Source: Orobanche coerulescens (lineage: Eukaryota > Streptophyta > Magnoliopsida > Lamiales > Orobanchaceae). From it: a stretch of 64,000 bases of DNA. The notes under the pieces were generated by a model. That model saw nothing but the letters and a program-made list of their open reading frames with translations, had not been told where the DNA came from and searched no databases. This document shows positions 1 through 8,492 of this stretch, one piece after another. The stretch is taken from NCBI GenBank assembly GCA_033398695.1, contig CM065818.1:38152501-38216500 (forward strand), read 5' to 3'. Position numbers and translations under genes: made by a program. Each line of letters opens with the position of its first letter. The first letter of the stretch is position 1.

Positions 1-858
1 GATTGGAAGTATATGGGATCCATATATTCACCTCCGCGATCAGTTCTAAGACATTTAACTGGATTGCCTAATTGCAATTCCACCTCGGTTTTGTATATTT
101 TGAATTTATCTAAGGCTTCATCCTTAGAATGCAACAAATACACAGAGCAAAACCGAGTAAGGTCATCAATAAACATGACAACATACTTTTTATTACCCAA
201 GGAAGGGATAGAGTAAAAATCACACAGGTCACTGTGTACAAGTTCTAAAATAGCCGAATTTCTAGTGACACTGGGAAAAGGCTGTTTTGTCACTTTTGTA
301 AGTATGCATGTTTTACATTTTTCTGGATTCATGTCAAAGGCTGGAATCAATCCATCTTTTGACATCTCATGCATTCTTCTAAAATTGACATGACCCAATC
401 TAGCATGCCAAAGCATAGAGTCACCAATCTTAGAAGACAAAAATGCAGAATTTTGAACAGTTATAGACTTATCAATCACATTCAAATGAAATATTTTATT
501 ATTCAAATATCCAAAACCAATAAACATTCCACCTAGAGATAGGATGAACCCATCCGATTCAAACACTTGTCTAAAACCATCAGAATTCAAACTACTACCA
601 CTAACTAGATTCTACAGAATCTTAGGAACAAACAAAACATGAAAAAGTCTAATAGTCTTTCCAGAAGTAAATTCAAGACAAACGACACCGACACCACAAA
701 TAGGTATAAAAGAACCGTCTCCCATTTTCAGCACTGATCCATCTTCAAAGGGTGTTAATGTTTCAAACCACCGTTTATCCTTTGCATACATGGTTCGTTG
801 ACCCAGAGTCGATCCACCAAGCAACATCATCATCCTGTACATAGAATGATTCTGGAAT
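1..858 (-). pseudogene. H1 Copia pol fragment: protease, GAG-pre-integrase, integrase core start
   Basis: This is polyprotein sequence of a Copia retrotransposon. From 858 downward the minus strand encodes a protease motif (WWIDSGSTNHVC, catalytic D-S-G, about 820-785). A one-base insertion follows, then the conserved stretch DGSVLKMGDGSF (about 745-710) and FTSGKTIRLFHVLFVPK. Further left comes the GAG-pre-integrase motif WHARLGHVNFRRMHEM (about 415-365). The integrase zinc-ligand pair and core start follow (DLCDFYSIPS, then MFIDDLTRF; about 235-155), and RTDRGGEYMDP lies near the left edge. The reading frame changes several times, so it is non-functional. It joins directly to 5845-6615 when the nested element at 859-5839 is removed. 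Confidence 0.85.
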
Positions 859-2144
859 TGTTGGTGCAATATTGGTCGGTATCTCCGTTTGGAGATAGAG
901 TTATAAAACTCTTTCGCGTTGCGGAAGCGATTTAAATAACGATGAAGAAAATAAATTGACACAGGATTTATAGAGGTTCGGCCAAATGTGCCTACGTCCT
1001 CCCTCGATATCTTTTTTTATAGGCTAAAGATAAACCTCTGCACCTCTCTTCTATCGGTCGAGGGATAACCGTTACAAACTCGTCTTCTATCGGTCCGAGT
1101 AAACCGTTCAATCACTTGTCTTTTTGTCGGTCCAAGTTAAACCGTTTTCCTTTTCTCTTGGACAATGAATCAACCAATCTAGCTTTCTATGGGTACTAGA
1201 TAAACCTCACATGGATATAGATTGCGATTCTAATAATGCCGGATCCTTGATCCTAATAACACCGAATCCAGTCATATCCTTTCTTTTTCCTCTCGTGTAT
1301 GAGTTTTTGTGTATCACACTCAAACTCTTAACAATATAAGCTCAAGTACAACAACTACAATGATTACAATGATATCTCAAGTATAGATGATTTGCTCAAG
1401 GTTGTTGTGTAGTTTGATACCAAGTGGTTTTGTACTTATAGGCATTTTCTTCCAACTAGCCGTTATTGCCATTTGACTCATTAGCGTGTGCTAGCCTTCT
1501 TACCTAGCGTACATTAAGCTTGTTACGTACGTTAAGGCTATCCTGTAGCGTACGTTATCGACTACCAGTTTTAGTCCAGTGGCTTTCATTTCTCCCTTTA
1601 CGTACATTATCACTTTCATTACGTACGTTAAGACTCTGATGTAGCGTACGTTAACCACGTATTGTAGCGTGCGTTAACTCATATATCCGTTGCATGCATT
1701 TTTCAAACTGACCGTTTGATTCCTTGACTTTGACCATGACTTTTCCCAACATTCATCGTGTTTGAATTCTGAACCAGCTCATTATGTACGTTAACCTCTC
1801 TGTGTTACGTACGTTAAGTCGCCTTCGATAGCGTGCACTATGCGATGCATGTAGCGTGCATTAGTCTTGTTATCTGCAGTCCACTTTCACTCGTTTGATC
1901 AGGTAGCGTACATTATCTCCTCTGCGTAACGTACGTTATGCTCTATCAGGTGACTTTATGATCAGGTCACTTTGACTGATCAGGTAGCTTTTACCATCTT
2001 GGCTAATCAGATGACTTCTTCTCATCTTGGCTGATCAGATGACTTCTTCTCATCTTGGCTGATCAGATGACTTTTTCTTCTTGTTGTTTAACAATTAATC
2101 ATCAAAACTTGATTAATGAATAATTGGAATAAAATATTCCAACA
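859..2144 (-). repeat. 3' LTR of the gag-only Copia element
   Basis: It is 1286 bp and starts TGTTGGTGCAATATTGG, ending ATATTCCAACA on the plus strand. It aligns by eye along its length with 4550-5839. It directly abuts the polypurine tract at 2145 and the TSD at 854-858. It contains a second copy of the U3 palindrome cluster and TATA box. Confidence 0.9.
1433..1945 (-). promoter_or_regulatory. U3 palindrome cluster plus TATA box (3' LTR copy)
   Basis: A minus-strand TATA-like CCTATAAGTAC lies at about 1433-1442. Upstream of it, toward 1945, are about a dozen motifs of the form TTACGTACGTTA, TAGCGTACGTTA or TAGCGTGCGTTA, many with CG to TG or CA changes. The arrangement matches 5111-5620 in the other LTR. 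A regulatory role is inferred from position only. Confidence 0.55.
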
Positions 2145-2158
2145 ATCTCCCCCTTTTT
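2145..2158 (-). other. Polypurine tract of the gag-only Copia element
   Basis: On the minus strand it reads AAAAAGGGGGAGAT, immediately before the 3' LTR (TGTTGG...). This is the plus-strand primer position of LTR retrotransposons. A second partial copy follows an LTR-end fragment at 2516-2530, inside the inverted repeat region. Confidence 0.85.
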
Positions 2159-2577
2159 GATGATTAATTACCTATTTTTGCATACATAATTTTTATGTGT
2201 ATTTTATTTACACTTTTTGCTGATAACAAAAAAAGGAAGAAATAGTTGAATGGGATAAAAAGCGTCATGGCAGAATGACGAGAAAAATAAAAGTGAAAAA
2301 GCGGGAGATAAACGAAGAAGTTGAAAAATAAAAAGAAGAAGTTGAAAAGGAAAAAAGAAAAGATGAGAGAACTAACGAAACGATCTAAACCGAAAACTTT
2401 GATTCATACAAATATATATATTTTATTTTATTTTGCAGGTTTTATCCAATTCAATGTGTTGTTTTGTAATCATCAAAACTCGATTAATGAATATTTGGAA
2501 TAAAATATTCCAACAATCTCCCCTTTTTTGATGATTTACAAAACAACATTTTGAATTGGATAAAACCTGAAAAAAAA

Positions 2578-2629
<52 letters not shown>

Positions 2630-2880
2630 GAATCAGAGTTTTCGGGTTTGATCGTTTCGTTAGTTCTCCCATCTTTTCTTTTTTCCTTTTCGACTTCTTC
2701 TTTTTATTTTTCAACTTCTTCGTTTATCTCCCCCTTTGTCACTTTTATTTTTCTCGTCATTCTTCCATGACGCTTTTTATCCCATTCAACTATTTCTCCC
2801 CTTTTTTGTTATCAGCAAAAAGTGTAAATAAAATGCAGATAAAAATTAAAATGTATGCAGAAATGGGTAATCTCCCCCTG
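2159..2880. repeat. Large imperfect inverted repeat with LTR-end fragment at its centre
   Basis: The left arm (about 2160-2466) is repeated in reverse complement at about 2531-2875; blocks such as GAATGGGATAAAAAGCGTCAT and AACTAACGAAACGATC appear in both. The arms differ by scattered substitutions, and a TA microsatellite expands only the right arm. The spacer 2467-2515 is a copy of the terminal ~49 bp of the LTR, and 2516-2530 is a second polypurine tract. Open frames in this stretch are low-complexity K-rich shadows of the two arms and are not annotated as genes. Confidence 0.85.
2582..2625. repeat. (TA)n microsatellite
   Basis: An uninterrupted run of about 22 AT dinucleotides lies in the right arm of the inverted repeat. 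The left arm has only a short ATATATAT at the same place, so the expansion came after the inverted duplication. Confidence 0.95.
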
Positions 2881-2954
2881 AAAAATTCTCCCCCTTTTTG
2901 AAAAAGTATGATACTCACCCTGAGTAAAATACTAATTGATGAAAATTAATTTTT

Positions 2955-3282
2955 ATTTTTGGGGATCCAACCGAAAGCCGATCGTTTTTCATTAACATAG
3001 ACGATGTTCGAAATAGTGGTTCCTTTAGGAATCCAAACTTTTTTAATTAATCGTCCGTCGTGGGCTTTTACAATTTGAAATATGATGCTCAATTTTTAAA
3101 CATTTTTCATATCATGGTATTTTGAAATTTAAGATATCATTTTTAGTGTGCGGTTTGAATCCCAACCCCTATTTGTTTAAAGTATATTTTTGAACGCAAA
3201 ACATTTGTTCAAATTTTTCGTTTCCACACGAAAATTTCTTTGTCAAAACTTTAAGTTCGTCCTGAACTTTTAAAAGATCATT
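2955..3282 (-). pseudogene. Decayed gag C-terminal extension / gag-pol hinge
   Basis: Translation continues after the gag stop in the same frame, with recognisable Copia hinge sequence broken by stops. Examples are FSCGNEKFEQMFCVQKYTLN and YEKCLKIEHHISNCKSP. Near 3040-2965, in a shifted frame, IPKGTTISNIVYVNEK is readable. The pol enzymes that should follow are absent: the sequence passes directly into the 3' non-coding region. The downstream part of an ancestral gag-pol was probably deleted here. Confidence 0.55.
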
Positions 3283-4491
3283 CTATAAAATATTTTCGTT
3301 TTCAAGGCATTTTGAATGATCGGTCTCGACATTTTTCCCTTTTTCAAGAATTTTGGAAATTTCAATTTCCAGTAATTTATTTTTAGATTGGAGGGATTCA
3401 CTTTTGGATAAAGCATTTTGAAAATCTATATGCAGTAATTCGAATGCTTCAAATAATTCATCGTGAGATGATGTACTTACTTGACTTTCGACGTCGCTTT
3501 CGTCGAACGAACTTCTGGCCATAAGAGCGAGGTTATTTTGATTGATGAAATCTTCGTCCTCGTCTTCATCACTCCACGTGGCAATTAGAACTTCCTTCTT
3601 TTGATTAGCTCGGCAATTCTTCGCGAAGTGTCCTGGTTTACCACATATTCGACAGTTATTGTCGATTTTCTTAGATTCGCCCGTCTTGATGTCTTCCTTT
3701 TTACGGTTTAATAAGTTTTGAAACGTATTAATATTCTTGGCATAATATGCCGATTCTTCATCACTTTCGTCCACCGAGATTTCTTCTTTCCGAGACATCT
3801 TAACTTTCATAGCTATCGTTCTTTCCTTCGGCTTCGGCTTGTTGTTCCGTGATTTTAGAACTATCTCATAATTAATTAGCGAACCAACAAGGGCGCTAAA
3901 GTCGAGCATATTGAGATCTTTAGATTCCATGATCGCCTTCACTGTTCCGTCCCATTCGCTAGGTAGTGATCGTAAGATTTTCTTGACTTTCTCACTACTT
4001 GATAGCGGTTTTCCGAACAAAGCTAGTCCATTGGTGATGACCGAAAATCGGTCGAGCATATTGGTGATGGACTCGTCACCCTTCATCATGAATAGCTCAT
4101 AGTCATGGAGAAGCATATTGATCTTCGTCTCCTTCACTTGATTTGTGCCTTCGTGTGTGATTTCTAACATTTTCCAAATCTCTTTGGCACTATCACAAGA
4201 ATATATCCGGTTGTGTTCTTCCGGATTTAAAGCACAATATAATAATTGCGTAGCTTTGCAATTATAGTGGTCGTTTTTCCAATAAGAATCATCATATTCT
4301 TCAAAAGATTTAAGCGTACCGTCAGATTTGATTGGAATTTTCGGACCAAGATAGATTACTTTACAAAGCTCGATGTCATAAGCACGGATGAATATTGACA
4401 TCTTCTTCTTACATGTCATGAAGTTCGATCCATCGAAGAATGGAGGTCGATTTAGAGCAAGACCTTTGATTGGAGCAAATTGAAGAGACAT
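3283..4491 (-). CDS. Copia Gag protein, intact 402-codon frame
   Basis: This is the nucleocapsid/capsid-like Gag of a Ty1/copia element, expected to form cytoplasmic virus-like particles around the element RNA. The start is the first ATG after the primer site (4491, MSLQFAPIKG). Residues 15-215 form a UBN2-type gag domain, recognised by FFDGSNFMTCKKKM, SAKEIWKMLEITHEGT and ITNMLDRFSVITNGL. A single CCHC zinc knuckle lies at residues 280-293 (CRICGKPGHFAKNC), followed by acidic SDEDEDED and a C-terminal tail rich in E and K that could form a coiled coil. The frame stops at 3283, where the ancestral protein seems to have been longer. It is the only protein of this element and has no internal stop, unlike every other long retroelement frame nearby. 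Confidence 0.88.
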   Translation of the reverse strand: MSLQFAPIKGLALNRPPFFDGSNFMTCKKKMSIFIRAYDIELCKVIYLGPKIPIKSDGTLKSFEEYDDSYWKNDHYNCKATQLLYCALNPEEHNRIYSCDSAKEIWKMLEITHEGTNQVKETKINMLLHDYELFMMKGDESITNMLDRFSVITNGLALFGKPLSSSEKVKKILRSLPSEWDGTVKAIMESKDLNMLDFSALVGSLINYEIVLKSRNNKPKPKERTIAMKVKMSRKEEISVDESDEESAYYAKNINTFQNLLNRKKEDIKTGESKKIDNNCRICGKPGHFAKNCRANQKKEVLIATWSDEDEDEDFINQNNLALMARSSFDESDVESQVSTSSHDELFEAFELLHIDFQNALSKSESLQSKNKLLEIEISKILEKGKNVETDHSKCLENENIL

Positions 4492-4535
4492 TGGATCTTT
4501 TCTCCTTGCTATGTTAATCCGCTTCTAGGAGTACC

Positions 4536-4547
4536 GCTCTGATACCA
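4536..4547 (-). other. Primer binding site (initiator tRNA-Met type)
   Basis: On the minus strand TGGTATCAGAGC lies two bases inside the 5' LTR end. This is the standard primer site of plant Copia elements, complementary to the 3' end of initiator tRNA-Met. Confidence 0.92.
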
Positions 4548-4549
4548 AT

Positions 4550-5839
4550 TGTTGGTGCAATATTGGTCGGTATCGCTGTTTGTAGATAGAGTTATAAAAC
4601 TCTTTCACGTTGCGGAACGGTGCAGAAAATAAATCGACACAGGATTTATAGAGGTTCGGCCAAACGTGCCTACGTCCTCTCTCGGTATCTTTTTCTATAG
4701 GCTAAAGATAAACCTCTGCACCTCTCTTCTATCGGTCGAGAGATAACCATTACAAACTCATCTTCTATTGGTCCTAGTAAACCGTTCAATCACTTGTCTT
4801 TTTGTCGGTCCAAGTTAAACCGTTTTCCTTTTCTATTGGACAAGAAATCAACCAATCTAGCTTTCTATGGGTACTAGATAAACCTCACGTGGATATAGAT
4901 TGCGATTCTAATAATTCCGGATCCTTGATCCTAATAACACCGAATCTAATCTTATCCTTTCTTTTTCCTCTCGTGTATGAGTTTTCGTGTATCACACGCA
5001 GACTCTTAACAATATAAGCTCAAGTACAACAACTAGAATGATTATAATGATATCTCAAGTATAGATTATTTGCTCAAGGTTGTTGTGTAGTTTGATACCA
5101 AGTGGTTTGGTATTTATAGGTATTTTCTTCCAACTAGTCGTTACTGCCATTTGACTCTTTAGTGTGCGCTAGCCTTCTTGCGTAGCGTATGTTAAGCTTG
5201 TTACGTACGTTAAGGCTATCCTGTAGTGTACGTTATCGACTTCCAGTTTTAGTCCAGTGGCTTTCATTTATCCCTTTACGTACATTGTCACTTTCATTAC
5301 GTACGTTAAGACTCTGATGTAGCGTACGTTAACCACGTATTGTACCGTGCATTAACTCATATATCCGTTGCATGCATTTGTCAAATTGACCGTTTGATTC
5401 CTTGACTTTGACCATGACTTTTCCCAACATTCATCTTGTTTGAATTCTAAACCATCTCATTACGTACGTTAACCTCTCTGTGTTACGTATGTTAAGTCGC
5501 CTTCGATAGCGTGCGCTATGCGATGCATGTAGCATGCGTTAGGCTTGTTATCTGCAGTCCACTTTCACTCGTATGATCGGGCAGCGTACGTTATCTCCTC
5601 TGCGTAACATACGTTATGCACTATCAGGTGACTTTATGATCAGGTCACTTTGTTCTCGACTGATCAGGTAGCTTTTACCATCTTGGCTAATCAGATGACT
5701 TCTTCTCATCTTGGCTGCTCAGATGGCTTCTTCTCATCTTGGTTGATCAGATGACTTTTTCTTCTTATTGTTTTATTTTTGTTTAACAACTAATCATCAA
5801 AACTCGATTAATGAATATTTGGAATAAAATATTCCAACA
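4550..5839 (-). repeat. 5' LTR of the gag-only Copia element
   Basis: It is 1290 bp, TGTTGGTGCAATATTGG to ATATTCCAACA on the plus strand, followed by the TSD GGAAT at 5840-5844. It matches the 3' LTR at 859-2144 with scattered single-base differences, many of them CG/TG or CG/CA type. Confidence 0.92.
5111..5620 (-). promoter_or_regulatory. U3 palindrome cluster upstream of a TATA box
   Basis: In element direction, a run of about 13 near-palindromes (5620 to 5160) is followed at 5120-5111 by the TATA box CCTATAAATA. Exact TTACGTACGTTAA occurs three times; variants include TAGCGTACGTTA, TAGCGTGCGCTA and TAGCATGCGTTA. Position upstream of a TATA box suggests an enhancer. The GTAC core resembles SBP/SPL sites and the ACGT core resembles bZIP A-boxes, but no factor can be assigned. 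Confidence 0.6.
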
Positions 5840-5844
5840 GGAAT

Positions 5845-6615
5845 AAGTGAAACATAATAAACATAATTCTATTTAGAATTATCAAGGTTGGTCAAATACT
5901 GACCTCCTTTAACTTGGTCCTTAGACCCATGTCCACTTCTATTGGCTCCACTGTTTCCAGTACCATTGTTGCTTAGATTCACACAACAATCTCGTTTGCT
6001 ATGTCCCACATTGTTGCACCTCCAATAAATCAGTTCCTTTTTCCTTTTCTTGGAGTTATCTGGGACATATTCTTGCTTACGTTTGCCATGTCCTTTGTTA
6101 TTCGAGTTCCTTGGTTTGCTTTCAACCATATGAACAGAGGGCTGTCCAGGTTCAATTTATCGAAGATGACTAGCAAGTTGAACTAATGACAGTTCCTCCT
6201 TTTGATGTTTTAGGTTATGTTTGAAATCTTTCCAGGATGGTGGAAGTTTGTCAATCACACTTGACACAGTAATGGATTCGTCCATGTTCATGTTGTGCAG
6301 TTTGAATTGACCTAAAATACGAAGGCATTCATTGTATTGTTCTATGACAGACCTTGAATCAACCATCTTATAAGAATTAAAATCGCTAACCAGAAACTTC
6401 TTACTCGAAGCATCCTCAGCGATATATTTTAATTCAAGGGTGTCCCACAATTCCTTCGCACTTTTAGCATCACCATGGATATCGAATAAAGAATCAGGCA
6501 TGCCGTTCAATATATGACCTCTGCAGATGTAGTCATTGTTGTCCCACTTGCTCATCTTCCTGGTATCCTTCAATGTCTCGTTCTCAACCAACTCTGCAGT
6601 GCAGGAGTAGAGCAT
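5845..6615 (-). pseudogene. H1 Copia gag, middle and C-terminal part
   Basis: The first piece (6615-6157) contains a UBN2-type gag domain with the landmarks MSKWDNNDYICRGHILNGM, ELWDTLELKYIAEDASSKKF and SVIDKLPPSWKDFK. The second piece (6129-5869, another frame) is basic and carries a zinc-knuckle remnant WRCNNVGHSKRDC, whose first cysteine is lost (Y/W in its place). At 5845 it is cut by the TSD of the nested gag-only element. The following codons (FYVQDDDVAWW) resume at 858. The N-terminus lies at 7207-7342, beyond another insert. Confidence 0.8.
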
Positions 6616-7206
6616 TATCGGACCGTTGGTTGGTTTTCTCGGATCGGATCCGGTCCGATAGGTTACCGGGTAGATCCGGTCCGGATCGATAAGGGTTCCG
6701 GTTCAATGTTTAGAACTTGAATCCGAACTCGTTAGTTTCCGGGTGAGTTTTGGTCCCGGGTATTTCGGTCCGGTTCATGACCGGGTTTCGGGTTCACTCG
6801 AACCGCTAACAGCCCTATGTGGGATGGATCTTTACTAGAAAAATGATGGAAGAGCAGCAAAATAAATCACATAAATGGGGGTTACATGATTCGAACTCCA
6901 GACCTTTTGTTCAAAGGTACAACGTCTTAACTACTTGACCAGCATGTTATTTGTGTTTTAAACACCCAAAACGTATTAATAATATATGTATAAAATATAT
7001 AAATTATAAAATACATATAAACCTTTTTTAAATTTATTACCTGGTTTCTTTTCGGTTTTATCAGTCCGGGTCTTATCGGTTTCGGTTCAATGTTTAGAAC
7101 TCGAATCCGAACTCGTTAGTTTTCGGGTGAGTTTCGGTCCCGGGTATTTCGGTCCGGTTCATGACTGGATTTCGGATTTACTCGGACCGCTAACAGCCCT
7201 ATCTGG
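6616..7206. mobile_element. Unclassified GC-rich insert in the H1 gag gene, possibly hAT-like
   Basis: This block separates gag residues that are adjacent in Copia proteins, so it is an insertion. Its flanks share GGAGTA (left caggagta, right tgggagta), compatible with an aged 8-bp target duplication as made by hAT transposons. It contains two direct copies of about 125 bp (6694-6818 and 7077-7202), each ending in CCGCTAACAGCCCTAT and rich in GGTCCGG and GGGTTTCGG. Non-autonomous hAT elements often have such ends. No matching inverted end was found on the left, so the class is uncertain. It has no coding capacity. Confidence 0.45.
6885..6946 (-). pseudogene. tRNA-like sequence (SINE or tRNA relic)
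   Basis: On the minus strand an A-box-like segment TGGTCAAGTAGTTAAGACG (6942-6924) is followed by a B-box-like AGTTCGAATC (about 6896-6887). This is the spacing of a tRNA-derived RNA polymerase III promoter. No acceptor stem can be paired, so it is read as a relic of a tRNA gene or SINE head, not a functional tRNA. Confidence 0.4.
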
Positions 7207-7342
7207 GAGTACTCAGCACATACGCCGCCTTCAGAGTAGTCAGCATGAAGTGCATCTTCTTCTGCCAGCGCCCGAAATCGTTGCCTTCGAACTTGTCCAG
7301 TTTGCTGAACTTTGTAGTCATCTCGCGGATTGTTTCAGCCAT
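7207..7342 (-). pseudogene. H1 Copia gag N-terminus
   Basis: The minus strand from ATG at 7342 encodes MAETIREMTTKFSKLDKFEG and then WQKKMHFMLTTLKAAYVLST. This is the N-terminus of the same Copia gag that resumes at 6615 beyond the insert. The start is the first Met of this conserved leader peptide. A one-base indel at the junction breaks the frame. Confidence 0.8.
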
Positions 7343-7380
7343 CTAGTTCAGGTGTGTGCGGTTGGTGGCTGCTGATAACC

Positions 7381-7561
7381 CTTGGATTATCATAGACTGA
7401 ATTTCTTGTAACCCGGGCATAGGGTAGAAATATCAGTTCGATTGTTGGGTTTATTTAGGGTTTATGATGGAGATCCGGATTCCCAATGGATCGTGTAATC
7501 ACTTTCCGAACTGATATTTATACTCTATGCCCGGGTTACAAGAAATCCAGTCTAGGATAAT
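7381..7561 (-). repeat. End of the H1 LTR/leader with a 55-60 bp hairpin inverted repeat
   Basis: The left arm 7381-7440 (CTTGGATTATC...TATCAGTTCG) is the reverse complement, with a few mismatches, of 7507-7561 continued at 20828-20832. The loop is 66 bp. Gypsy-1 is inserted inside the right arm. On the minus strand GGTTATCAGCAGCC (about 7371-7384) may be a degraded primer site, which would put the LTR end there, but this is weak. Confidence 0.6.
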
Positions 7562-8008
7562 TGTAACGTCCCAAAAATCACCGGAACGTTACAGTGTCGT
7601 GAACCCCGTGAGGGACCCACAAGATAAATTTTTAAGATTTAAGATTTTCATCCGTTAATAATTCATTTATGAAGGTAATCCCAAGATGATAAAACTTCGG
7701 AATAAAGTACTTTAGGAAATAAGTCCGACCACACAGTTATTACATCAATTTGAAATATTCGAAAATTTTAAAATAGAAGAAAACGAAATAACAATGCTCC
7801 ATCCAAACACCGCTTAAGCCTGACCGGAACCTTCGGGAATGTCCTGCACATATTCAACAAATTTGCCTGACACGACGAATCGTGCGAGTCGACCTAGGTC
7901 AGACAATATGAACGGAAAATAATCGAAGGTAAGATAAACACGCAATACAATATCAATGTTCGGTTTGGCATTAAATCACATCATACCCAGTATTATCTTT
8001 TCGATCAA

Positions 8009-8197
8009 CACACAACTCCCAAGGTCGCAACTAAGGGTCACGAAAGTATCTACACAGGATTACTCCGGACGTGGGTACCATTCATGTTTTATCCCTCAAC
8101 ACAGTTCTGTACAGATGTATCAACATACAAACTCCGAAGGCCGCAGCCAAGGGTCACGGTAGAATCTACACAGGATTACTCCGGACATGGGTAAACA
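8009..8197. repeat. Tandem duplication inside the Gypsy-1 LTR
   Basis: Two units with a period of about 116 bp share AAGGGTCACG and TCTACACAGGATTACTCCGG. The same duplication is present at about 16189-16373 in the other LTR, so it predates insertion. Confidence 0.75.
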
Positions 8198-8492
8198 AAA
8201 CTAACATAATCCACACATAGAGCACGTATTAAATTTTGGAATTTAATGCAACATAATCCTAGCAAGTTTCACTTGCCTTAGTTCCGACGAGAGGTACTCC
8301 TTGATACACAACGGCTCGAACGATCACACCCGAGAGCTTAACCTATTACATATTCGTCGATTAATACCTTATGGTGATAATGACGAATAGCGACAATTTA
8401 CCCCGTCCCGATAGGATTTTAATCTAGTTAGTTTTGTAACGTCGAAACCAAAATTCTGTGTTTAATGACAATGCGAATTACTAAATTCCTTG

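Larger units (their letters stand above)
859..5839 (-). mobile_element. Gag-only non-autonomous Copia element (TR-GAG type), complete with LTRs and TSD
   Basis: Two LTRs (859-2144 and 4550-5839, about 1.29 kb each, both TGTTGG...CCAACA on the plus strand) flank a 2.4-kb interior. The interior has a primer site next to the 5' LTR and a polypurine tract next to the 3' LTR. The target duplication GGAAT is present at 854-858 and 5840-5844. The only coding sequence is a 402-codon gag; there is no protease, integrase, reverse transcriptase or RNase H. Elements of this kind (terminal-repeat elements with GAG) must borrow enzymes from a relative. Clean TSD, an open gag and similar LTRs suggest a fairly recent insertion into H1. 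Confidence 0.9.

Noticed and set aside
1485..1930. CRISPR-like array because of repeated short palindromes
   Set aside because: The motifs are degenerate, the spacers irregular, and the context is a plant LTR; CRISPR arrays are prokaryotic.
2321..2901. Lysine-rich frames on both strands (about 60-116 codons) as small genes
   Set aside because: They are translations of the two arms of an inverted repeat with A-rich and TA-repeat composition; no domain, and no start context beyond chance.
6880..6950. Functional tRNA gene
   Set aside because: A- and B-box-like segments are present but no cloverleaf with paired acceptor stem can be formed.
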